Assembly: GCA_023422485.1 (NCBI GenBank)
Contig: JAGTAM010000367.1
Span: forward strand, 1 to 7,894
Direction: 5' to 3'
From: Pseudomonadota bacterium
GTDB taxonomy: Bacteria > Pseudomonadota > Alphaproteobacteria > Rhizobiales > Beijerinckiaceae
Length of the DNA stretch: 7,894 nucleotides
Part shown: positions 1-5,128 of the stretch, one piece after another
Layout of the letters: every line of letters starts with the position of its first letter
Numbering within the stretch: position 1 is the first letter of the stretch
Position numbers and translations under genes: made by a program
The notes under the pieces: generated by a model
Database searches by the model: none
What the model saw: the letters and a program-made list of their open reading frames with translations, nothing else
What the model was told of the DNA's origin: nothing

Positions 1-616
1 GGGCGGCGCTGTCGCCCGCGAGCGCCCGCACCGGGCCGGGCTCGATCCGGACCTTGCGCGCGGCGAGCCGCGCGGCGGCCTCCGCGTCCGGCGCTGGATT
101 CCCGTTCAGGAACAGGGTGGTCGGCCCCCATTCCGCGACGAGCTCCGCCTGATGGACCGATTTCGGCCCGGCAGACAGCACGCCGAGGACGCGTCCGGCG
201 AACTCGAAGCCGTGGCAGTAGGGACAGTGCAGCACGCTCGCCCCCCAGCGCTCCGCCAGCCCCGGAAGCTCGGGCAGGATGTCGCTGATGCCGAAGGCGA
301 GGACGAGCTTGGCGGCCTCGAGCCGCCGCCCGTCCGCGAGCGAGACGGCGAAGCCGTCGTCCTGCGCCCGCGCCGACACCGCCTCCCCCGTGACGAGGGT
401 GGCGTTCGGGTAGGCCGCGAGCTGGGCACGGGCCGCCGCGATCATCGCCAGCGGGTTCTCGCCGTCCTGCGCGAAGAAGCCGTGCGAGGCGGCCGCGAAC
501 CGGTTGCGGGGCGCGCCGGCATCGATGACGCACACCCTGCGGCGGGCGCGGGCGACGTAGAGCGCCGCGGAGAGGCCGGCGAAGCTGCCGCCGACAACGA
601 TCGCATCATACCGCAT
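1..616 (-). CDS. Thioredoxin-reductase-like FAD disulfide oxidoreductase (3' end cut off)
   Basis: The first 205 residues are visible; the frame has no stop and runs off the left edge, so the true C-terminus is missing (relatives are about 300 residues). An N-terminal FAD-binding Rossmann motif VVGGSFAG lies at residues 7-14. A redox-active CPYCHG motif (Cys131, Cys134) occupies the place of the CxxC in thioredoxin reductases. The stretch after it, where classical enzymes carry GxGxxA and HRRxxxR for NADPH, reads LSAGPKSVHQAE and shows neither motif. This resembles GliT/HlmI-type dithiol oxidases and TrxR-like proteins of unknown electron donor; the substrate is unknown. The ATG at 616-614 has a GGAG Shine-Dalgarno (minus 627-624) seven bases upstream, lies inside the rrf2 3' end and overlaps it by 11 bases, suggesting translational coupling and joint control by the Rrf2 protein. 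The family is sure; the electron acceptor is not. Confidence 0.92.
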   Translation of the reverse strand, partial: MRYDAIVVGGSFAGLSAALYVARARRRVCVIDAGAPRNRFAAASHGFFAQDGENPLAMIAAARAQLAAYPNATLVTGEAVSARAQDDGFAVSLADGRRLEAAKLVLAFGISDILPELPGLAERWGASVLHCPYCHGFEFAGRVLGVLSAGPKSVHQAELVAEWGPTTLFLNGNPAPDAEAAARLAARKVRIEPGPVRALAGDSAA

Positions 617-1070
617 GGGCCGTCTCCGGGTTGACGTCGCCGCTGCGCGCGGCGAGGCGGGCGTGGAAGTCGGCGCTGAGCGCGGCCAGCGTGATCCGGC
701 CGAGCTGGGCCATCAGGAGGGCCTCCGCCTCGCGGAAGCTCTCGTCCATCGCGGCATTGACCGCCTGCTCGACGAGGCAGCCGGGCGCCTCGCTCCGGTT
801 GCCCATGGCGAAGATTTCGGGCGCACCGAGCGCCTCGTAGACATCGCGCAGGGTGACCGCCCGGAGGTCGCAGGCGATCCGCCAGCCGCCGCCATGCCCC
901 TTCTCCGAGCGGACGTAACCCCGGTCCCGCAGGCCCGCCATGATGCGCCGGACCACGACGGGGTTGGTCTGCATCACGCCGGCCAGGAACTCGGAGGTCA
1001 CCGGCCGCTCGATCTCGGCCATGTGCAAGAGGACGTGGAGGACGCCTGAAAGCTTGCTGTCGCGTCTCAT
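606..1070 (-). CDS. Rrf2-family transcriptional regulator
   Basis: A 154-residue protein of normal Rrf2 length. Residues 1-65 form the winged helix: MRRDSKLSGVLHVLLHMAE at the N-terminus, a recognition-helix stretch NPVVVRRIMAGLRDRGYV at about 36-53, and a wing EKGHGGGWRIA. The dimerisation helix follows, with LRDVYEALGAPEIF at about 74-87. IscR and NsrR hold an Fe-S cluster with three clustered cysteines; here there are only Cys67 and Cys98 (in GCLVEQAV), so an Fe-S cluster is unlikely. A single-cysteine thiol switch, as in the HypR/YwnA-like branch, is a reasonable inference. It heads an operon with the disulfide oxidoreductase, which suggests it senses thiol or oxidative stress. The ATG at 1070-1068 is embedded in a perfect dyad and has no Shine-Dalgarno site. 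The exact effector is unknown. Confidence 0.95.
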   Translation of the reverse strand: MRRDSKLSGVLHVLLHMAEIERPVTSEFLAGVMQTNPVVVRRIMAGLRDRGYVRSEKGHGGGWRIACDLRAVTLRDVYEALGAPEIFAMGNRSEAPGCLVEQAVNAAMDESFREAEALLMAQLGRITLAALSADFHARLAARSGDVNPETAHAV

Positions 1071-1083
1071 GTAACTTTACATG
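1068..1083. promoter_or_regulatory. Perfect dyad over rrf2 start, probable autoregulatory operator
   Basis: CATGTAA-CT-TTACATG is a perfect 7-base inverted repeat with a 2-base spacer. It covers the rrf2 ATG and the proposed -10 element. A looser outer dyad, CTCATG...CATGAG, spans 1066-1092 and adds another CATG half-site. Rrf2 proteins bind dyads as dimers and often repress their own genes, so this is the natural operator candidate; binding itself is inferred. Confidence 0.6.
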
Positions 1084-1106
1084 TTTCATGAGATGGCGTC
1101 TGTCAA
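1076..1106 (-). promoter_or_regulatory. Candidate sigma-70 promoter of rrf2 operon
   Basis: On the minus strand a perfect -35 TTGACA lies at 1106-1101, followed after 19 bases by TGTAAA at 1081-1076 (4 of 6 matches to the -10 consensus). The start site would then fall at or very near the A of the rrf2 ATG (1070), giving a leaderless mRNA, which fits the lack of a Shine-Dalgarno site. The 19-base spacer is longer than ideal, so the -10 assignment is tentative. Confidence 0.5.
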
Positions 1107-1154
1107 GCACGGGGAGGGGCACGCTAGGGAAGGCGGCGTGTCGTCCGAACGCAA

Positions 1155-1180
1155 GAAGGCCCGCCTTCCGGCGGGCCTTC
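1155..1180. terminator. GC-rich terminator hairpin after lipoprotein gene
   Basis: A perfect 11-base-pair stem (GAAGGCCCGCC paired with GGCGGGCCTTC) closes a TTCC loop. It lies between the lipoprotein stop and the rrf2 promoter and would end minus-strand transcription before rrf2. The following T-tract is weak on both strands (TT on minus, CCCCTTGTT on plus), but the stem is very stable. Confidence 0.65.
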
Positions 1181-1226
1181 CCCTTGTTCGTCCGTGCCCG
1201 GCGACCGGCCGGGCGGTGGATATCTG

Positions 1227-1276
1227 GAGCCTCGTCTTTCTCCGAAAGCCGGCAACCAGCTTTCGGGACGATGCTC
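1227..1276. repeat. Dispersed palindromic repeat, copy 1
   Basis: This is a 50-base imperfect palindrome. The terminal arms GAGCCTCGTC (1227-1236) and GACGATGCTC (1267-1276) pair at 9 of 10 positions. An inner perfect stem CCGAAAGC/GCTTTCGG (1242-1249, 1259-1266) closes a 9-base loop. Within it, 1246-1275 matches 6546-6575 at 26 of 30 positions, 16 of them contiguous. It starts 7 bases after the lipoprotein stop in the direction of transcription. The layout resembles the GCATGATC...GATCATGC palindromes I remember from Rhizobiales intergenic regions, so this looks like a local family of that type. Confidence 0.75.
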
Positions 1277-1283
1277 TCGGACG

Positions 1284-1499
1284 CTACGGCTGACCGGCGG
1301 GCTTGTTCGCGGCCGGCGGGTTGGTCGGCGCCGTGGTCTGGCCGGCGGCCGGCGGGGTGGCCGGCGGCGTCGCGGGGGCGGTGGTCGTGGTGCTGGCCGG
1401 AGGCGTTGTCGTGCCGGTGGTGTCCTTCTTCTCGTCCTTGCAGGCCGCGAGGCCGAGGGCGACGAGGCCGAGGACGGGAATCAGCTTGATGGCGCGCAT
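1284..1499 (-). CDS. Small Pro/Thr/Ala-rich lipoprotein
   Basis: A 71-residue protein. Residues 1-20 are a lipoprotein signal peptide: MRAIK, a hydrophobic core, then the lipobox LAAC with Cys20 as the lipidation site. The mature 52 residues begin with a charged KDEKKD segment and continue as a low-complexity Thr/Pro/Ala tail with no recognisable domain, probably a disordered tether in the periplasm. The start is set by a strong Shine-Dalgarno GGAGG (minus 1509-1505) five bases upstream; a longer reading frame upstream (from 1625) lacks such a site and would bury the signal peptide. It stands alone between terminators. The function is unknown; it should be a real gene because signal, lipobox and ribosome site agree. 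Confidence 0.82.
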   Translation of the reverse strand: MRAIKLIPVLGLVALGLAACKDEKKDTTGTTTPPASTTTTAPATPPATPPAAGQTTAPTNPPAANKPAGQP

Positions 1500-1568
1500 A
1501 GGTTCCTCCGTGTCGTTGGACCCTTCGAGGACCGCCGCGAACGAACGGTCCCGGAAGAGCGGAAACGG

Positions 1569-1591
1569 GCTTTGCCGTGTTGTGGCAAAGC
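1569..1591. promoter_or_regulatory. 8-bp inverted repeat upstream of lipoprotein gene
   Basis: GCTTTGCC (1569-1576) and GGCAAAGC (1584-1591) are perfect inverted arms around a 7-base spacer, about 70 bases upstream of the lipoprotein start codon. It could be an operator or a hairpin in the 5' leader. No T-tract follows, so it is not a terminator. I saw no convincing -35/-10 pair nearby, and the rest of 1500-1735 held nothing else beyond the mutM terminator. Confidence 0.4.
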
Positions 1592-1670
1592 TGAGAACGC
1601 ATTCCGGCCCCGAACCGTTCAACATTCGCGTGCCGGCAGGCCCGAAGAATGGGGGAAGAACGGATCTTTT

Positions 1671-1703
1671 AAAGGCAACAAAGGCGGGATGAAATCGCCC
1701 GCC
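1671..1703 (-). terminator. Rho-independent terminator of mutM
   Basis: Read on the minus strand after the mutM stop, GGCGGG (1703-1698) pairs with CCCGCC (1688-1683) around a 9-base loop, and the stem is followed by the T-rich run TTTGTTGCCTTT (1682-1671). Its position 33 bases after the stop codon fits an intrinsic terminator. Confidence 0.7.
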
Positions 1704-1735
1704 CGGCCGTGCTGACCTTTCCGGGCCGGCAGGAA

Positions 1736-2635
1736 TTAACCCGCCGGCAAGACTTGGCAGGTCTCGCAGAAGAAGGTCGAGCGCCCGCCCTGCACGATCC
1801 TGCCGATCCGGCCGGTGCAGCCCTTGGTCGGGCAGGCATGGCCCACCCGGTCGTAGACGCGGAACCCGTGCTGGAAGGCGCCGCGTTCCCCGTCCGGCCG
1901 GGCGTAGTCACGCAAGGTGGAGCCGCCGGCGGCCACCGCCTCGGTCAGCACCGCCTTGATCTCCTTGACGAGCTTTTTGGCCTTCGGTGCCGGCGAACCG
2001 TCGGGCTTGGCCAGCGCGCCCGCCGGCAGGGCCGGGTGGAGGCCCGCGCGGTGCAGCGCCTCGCAGACATAGATGTTGCCCAAGCCCGCGATCAGGCGCT
2101 GGTCGAGCAGCGCCGCCTTCAACGGCGTGATCTTTCTCGCGAACAGCCGCGCGAGCAGGGCCGCGTCGAGGGCGTCCGAGAGCGGCTCGACGCCCATGCC
2201 GGCGAAGTGGCGGCAGGTGTCGAGATCGCGCGTCGCCACGAGGTCCATGAAGCCGAAGCGGCGGGTGTCGTTGTAGGTCACCGTGGCGCCGTTGGCGAAG
2301 GCCATCACCACGTGGTCGTGCTTGGGCTGGCCCAGGGTCCCTTCGAGGTAGAAGTCGCCCGGCGAGAGGTTCGAGCCGTCGGGCATCCGCACGTCGAAGC
2401 GCCCGCTCATGCCGAGATGCAGGATCAGGCTCTCGCCGGAATCCAGATGCGCCGTGAGGTATTTGGCCCGGCGCGCGAGGTCGCGCACGGTGGCGCCCTC
2501 CAGCCGCTCGGCGAAGCGCTCGGGGAAGGGGAAGCGCAGGTTCGGCCGGCGCAGGATGACGCGGGAGAAGCGCGCGCCGACCATGGCGGGCGCGAGGCCC
2601 CGGCGCACGGTCTCGACTTCGGGCAGTTCGGGCAT
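1736..2635 (-). CDS. mutM: Formamidopyrimidine-DNA glycosylase (Fpg/MutM)
   Basis: This bifunctional base-excision repair enzyme removes 8-oxoguanine and formamidopyrimidines and cuts the abasic site by beta/delta elimination. The 299 residues hold every key element. The N-terminus is MPELPEVETVRRGL, where Pro2 is the catalytic nucleophile and Glu3 the acid. Lys58 (ARRAKYL), Met76 (LHLGMSGRF) and Arg125-Arg126-Phe127 (DTRRFGF) contact DNA or fill the gap. GLGNIY (Asn187) is the helix-two-turn-helix. The C-terminal zinc finger uses Cys268, Cys273, Cys290 and Cys293, with Arg285 in GRSTFFC. The start at 2635 is fixed by Pro2, since any upstream start would destroy catalysis. The protein is about 30 residues longer than the E. 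coli enzyme, partly through a GDFYLEGTLGQ segment near 93-103 and a Lys/Pro stretch near 205-222, which I take to be normal alphaproteobacterial variation. No Shine-Dalgarno is visible. It is divergent from the ybdK-type gene. Confidence 0.98.
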   Translation of the reverse strand: MPELPEVETVRRGLAPAMVGARFSRVILRRPNLRFPFPERFAERLEGATVRDLARRAKYLTAHLDSGESLILHLGMSGRFDVRMPDGSNLSPGDFYLEGTLGQPKHDHVVMAFANGATVTYNDTRRFGFMDLVATRDLDTCRHFAGMGVEPLSDALDAALLARLFARKITPLKAALLDQRLIAGLGNIYVCEALHRAGLHPALPAGALAKPDGSPAPKAKKLVKEIKAVLTEAVAAGGSTLRDYARPDGERGAFQHGFRVYDRVGHACPTKGCTGRIGRIVQGGRSTFFCETCQVLPAG

Positions 2636-2823
2636 GGTCGCGAGAGAGAAGCGGCTGGGAAAAAAGAGCTGTAGCGCCCTCCCCGCCCCCCGCGCGAGCG
2701 CCGCCGCGCGGCCACGGTGTCGCGTCCCCGGCCACGCGGCGCGGAAGCGGCACGGAACCCTTCGGAACTCTTGGCCCCGCAAACGGCTTGCTCCCGGCCA
2801 AGGTCCTTTCGCGGCGCTCCCCT

Positions 2824-2853
2824 CGCGGGCTCCGGCCCCGGCGAGAGCCCGCG
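2824..2853 (+). promoter_or_regulatory. GC-rich hairpin in ybdK leader
   Basis: CGCGGGCTC (2824-2832) and GAGCCCGCG (2845-2853) are perfect 9-base inverted arms with a 12-base loop, ending 13 bases before the GGAG ribosome site (2867-2870). It may affect leader folding or translation. The remaining divergent spacer from 2636 is GC-rich and shows no clear -35/-10 pair. Confidence 0.35.
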
Positions 2854-2880
2854 TCGGCCGGTCGTCGGAGTCAGTACGGC

Positions 2881-4005
2881 ATGAGTGCCCATCCCTACCG
2901 GTTCGGGATCGAGGAAGAGTATTTCCTCGCCGATGCCGAGACCCGCGGCACCCCGCGCCGCTCGGTCAAGCCGTTCCATCAGGCAGCCGGCGAGCGGCTG
3001 CCGGAGATCGGGCGCGAGCTGCTGCAATGCCAGGTCGAGGTCTGCACCCCGCCCTCGACCGAGTTTCCGGCCGCCCACGAGTCGCTGATGCGGCAGCGGC
3101 GGGCGCTGGCGGAACTGGGGGCCGAGCAAGGGCTCCTCGTCTTCGCCGCCGGCACCCACCCCATCGCCGACTGGGCGCGGCAATTGCCGACCAAGGGCGA
3201 CCGCTACCGCGGCATCCTGCGCGACGTGGGGCTGGCCGGGCGGCGCAGCCTGATCTGCGGCATGCATGTCCATGTCGAGGTCTCCGACCCCGACCGGCGC
3301 GTGGCCCTGATGGATCGGCTGCTGCCGTTCCAGCCGCTGCTGTTTGCGCTGTCGGCCTCCTCGCCGTTCTGGCAGGGCAAGCCGACGGGGCTCGCCGCCT
3401 ACCGCCTCAGCGCCTTCGGCGAGCTGCCCCGCACCGGCCTGCCCGACCTGATGGGCAATGCCGAGGCCTACGAACGCTACGTGCGCATCATGACCAATGC
3501 CGGCTCGATCCAGGATGCGAGCTTCCTGTGGTGGTCCTTGCGCCCCTCGATCAAGTTCCCGACGCTCGAACTGCGCATCGCCGATTCCTGCACCCGGCTC
3601 TCCGACGCCATCGTCGTGGCGGCCCTGTTCCGCTGCCTCGTGCGGCTGGTCGAGCGCCGGCCCGACATCAATGCGGGGCTCACCGGCGTGTCGCGGGCGA
3701 TCGCGGCGGAGAATCTGTGGCGCGCCCAGCGCAGCGGGATCGAGGCCGAGCTGATCGACGAGGCCTCCGAGCAGGCGTTCCCCTTCGAGGCTGCCCTCGA
3801 CACGCTGCTCTCGCTGATCGCCGAGGACGCCGAGGCGCTCGGCTGCACCGAGGAGGTTGCTGACGCCCGCCGCATCCTGCGTGAGGGCACCAGCGCCGAC
3901 CGGCAGATCGCCGCGTTCGAGGCCACCCGCGGCGGCGACACCAGCAACCGCCAAGCCCTCGACGCGGTGGTGGACTGGCTCGCCGAGACGACGCGGGCCG
4001 GGTGA
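2881..4005 (+). CDS. ybdK: Carboxylate-amine ligase, YbdK / glutamate-cysteine ligase 2 family
   Basis: A 374-residue protein, almost the same length as E. coli YbdK (about 372). The family is an ATP-grasp-like relative of glutamate-cysteine ligase; E. coli YbdK has weak gamma-glutamylcysteine synthetase activity in vitro, and the true substrate is usually unknown. Visible family motifs are FGIEEEYFLAD at residues 8-18 (acidic metal/ATP site), LLQCQVEVCTPP at 47-58, a GTHP motif at 91-94, CGMHVHVEV at 126-134 and the LELRIADSCT segment at 229-238. No signal peptide or membrane segment is seen, so it is cytosolic. The start at 2881 is supported by GGAG ten bases upstream and by the family N-terminus; an in-frame start at 2788 would add 31 low-complexity residues and is rejected. 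It converges on the TSUP gene with an 18-base gap, and a short AGAGC/GCTCT hairpin at 4012-4025 may serve both ends. I am sure of the family but not of the biological role. Confidence 0.95.
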   Translation: MSAHPYRFGIEEEYFLADAETRGTPRRSVKPFHQAAGERLPEIGRELLQCQVEVCTPPSTEFPAAHESLMRQRRALAELGAEQGLLVFAAGTHPIADWARQLPTKGDRYRGILRDVGLAGRRSLICGMHVHVEVSDPDRRVALMDRLLPFQPLLFALSASSPFWQGKPTGLAAYRLSAFGELPRTGLPDLMGNAEAYERYVRIMTNAGSIQDASFLWWSLRPSIKFPTLELRIADSCTRLSDAIVVAALFRCLVRLVERRPDINAGLTGVSRAIAAENLWRAQRSGIEAELIDEASEQAFPFEAALDTLLSLIAEDAEALGCTEEVADARRILREGTSADRQIAAFEATRGGDTSNRQALDAVVDWLAETTRAG

Positions 4006-4023
4006 GCCGGGAGAGCTGAGGCT

Positions 4024-4953
4024 CTAGCCGAACAGCCCGGCGAGGTTCACGAGGCTCAAGCCCGCGATCAGCAGCCCGACCACGACCATCAGCGCCCGCG
4101 CCGGGATCACCCGCACCAGAAGCGCGGCGATCGGTGCCGCGAACAGCCCGCCGACGACGAGGCCGGCGATGGTGGTCCAGTGGGTCAGCCCGCCGAGCAG
4201 GCTGAAGGAGAGGCCGCTCGCCAGCGCGATGAAGAACTCCGCCGCGTTGACCGTGCCGATGGAGGTGCGCGGATCCTGCCCGCCGCCGACCAGCGTCGTC
4301 GTCACCACCGGCCCCCACCCGCCGCCGCCGACCGCGTCGACGAAGCCGCCGCCGAGCGCCAGCGGCACCACGGCGCGCGGCGGCTCACGGCGGGTCTTCA
4401 GGGTGCGGAACGCCTTCGACAGGACATAGAGCCCCATCACGAGCAGGTAGACCGAGACGAACGGCTTGATGGTCTCGCCATCGACCGAGGTGAGGAGATA
4501 CGCACCCGCCACCGCGCCGATCGCGCCGGGGATCAGCAGGCGCCGGAACAGCGCCCCGTTCACGTTGCCGAGCCGCCAGTGCGACAGGCCGGAGAAGGCG
4601 GTGGTGAAGATCTCGGCGACATGCACCGAGGCCGAGGCCGCCGCCGGCGGCACCCCGGTGGAGAGCAGGAAGGTGGTCGAAGTGATGCCGTAGGCCATGC
4701 CGAGCGCGCCATCGACGGTCTGCGCCGCGAGCCCGACCGCGACGGCGGTCCAGAAGCCCCGGCTCGCCAGCCCCTCGCTCACCGCCTGGCCCGTGCCCCC
4801 GCCCGCGCCACCGGCGAGCAGGGCCCAAACCGCCGCGATCACGACAAGGGTCGCGAGGGCGGCGAGCGCCAGGAGGGCGAGCGTCCGGGGCTCACCGAAT
4901 TTCGTCGGCCGCGCGGCGGCGGAGGACGATCCGGCCATCGAAAAGCGATCCAT
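4024..4953 (-). CDS. TauE/SafE-family (TSUP) membrane permease
   Basis: A 309-residue multi-pass membrane protein, probably a sulfite, sulfonate or other small-anion exporter; known relatives include TauE and SafE, and the substrate cannot be read from sequence. Hydrophobic segments lie near residues 25-47, 67-98, 105-122, 137-155, 163-180, 195-222, 236-255, 260-280 and 285-307. The family's internal duplication is visible: AAQTVDGALGMAYG (77-90) in the first half and GGGFVDAVGGGGWGPV (201-216) in the second, each followed by an Ala/Glu-rich helix (HVAEIFTT at 111-118; NAAEFFIA at 236-243). A polar 23-residue head precedes the first helix. The start is uncertain: neither Met1 nor Met6 (4938) has a Shine-Dalgarno site. 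The gene is convergent with ybdK and transcribed away from der in a separate unit. A sulfur link with ybdK is tempting but unproven. Confidence 0.94.
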   Translation of the reverse strand: MDRFSMAGSSSAAARPTKFGEPRTLALLALAALATLVVIAAVWALLAGGAGGGTGQAVSEGLASRGFWTAVAVGLAAQTVDGALGMAYGITSTTFLLSTGVPPAAASASVHVAEIFTTAFSGLSHWRLGNVNGALFRRLLIPGAIGAVAGAYLLTSVDGETIKPFVSVYLLVMGLYVLSKAFRTLKTRREPPRAVVPLALGGGFVDAVGGGGWGPVVTTTLVGGGQDPRTSIGTVNAAEFFIALASGLSFSLLGGLTHWTTIAGLVVGGLFAAPIAALLVRVIPARALMVVVGLLIAGLSLVNLAGLFG

Positions 4954-5086
4954 GCGAGAGGAGGCCGAAAACTAAGACCTCGCTCCTGGCGAGCAAGGGT
5001 TCGGCGTCCCAATGATTGGCTCTTGAAGAGAGCGAATCCCTCTGCGATCGGTTCCTGGGAGGACGATGTTTTCTTTGTGCCCCGCG

Positions 5087-5120
5087 CCGAGGCAGAGACG
5101 GGACGAAACCGTCTCCTCGG
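5087..5120 (-). terminator. Candidate terminator hairpin after der
   Basis: GAGACGG (5095-5101) pairs perfectly with CCGTCTC (5109-5115) around a 7-base loop, extended below a 3-base bulge by CCGAG/CTCGG (5087-5091, 5116-5120). It lies 8 bases past the der stop. There is no T-tract on the minus strand, so it may be a Rho-dependent or 3'-stabilising structure rather than a classical intrinsic terminator. The rest of 4954-5086 shows only small palindromes (CTCGC/GCGAG at 4979-4993 and CTCTTGAAGAG at 5020-5030) and no firm promoter. Confidence 0.5.
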
Positions 5121-5128
5121 GCCGGTCT

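Noticed and set aside
442..1602. A 386-codon minus-strand frame spanning the rrf2 and lipoprotein genes
   Set aside because: It crosses a terminator hairpin, an operator and two supported genes in a different frame, and has no recognisable domain.
2754..2768. Two GGAAC words upstream of ybdK as possible EcfG (general stress sigma) -35 elements
   Set aside because: Neither has a CGTT -10 element at the expected 16-17 base spacing.
2788..2880. Upstream in-frame start for the ybdK-type gene
   Set aside because: The extra 31 residues are low-complexity, run through a hairpin, and the family N-terminus begins at the 2881 ATG, which has its own GGAG.
2409..3954. Long open frames overlapping ybdK and the mutM start in other frames on both strands (about 484 and 509 codons)
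   Set aside because: Low-complexity Arg/Ala/Pro translations without motifs; the ybdK and MutM frames carry all conserved family residues.
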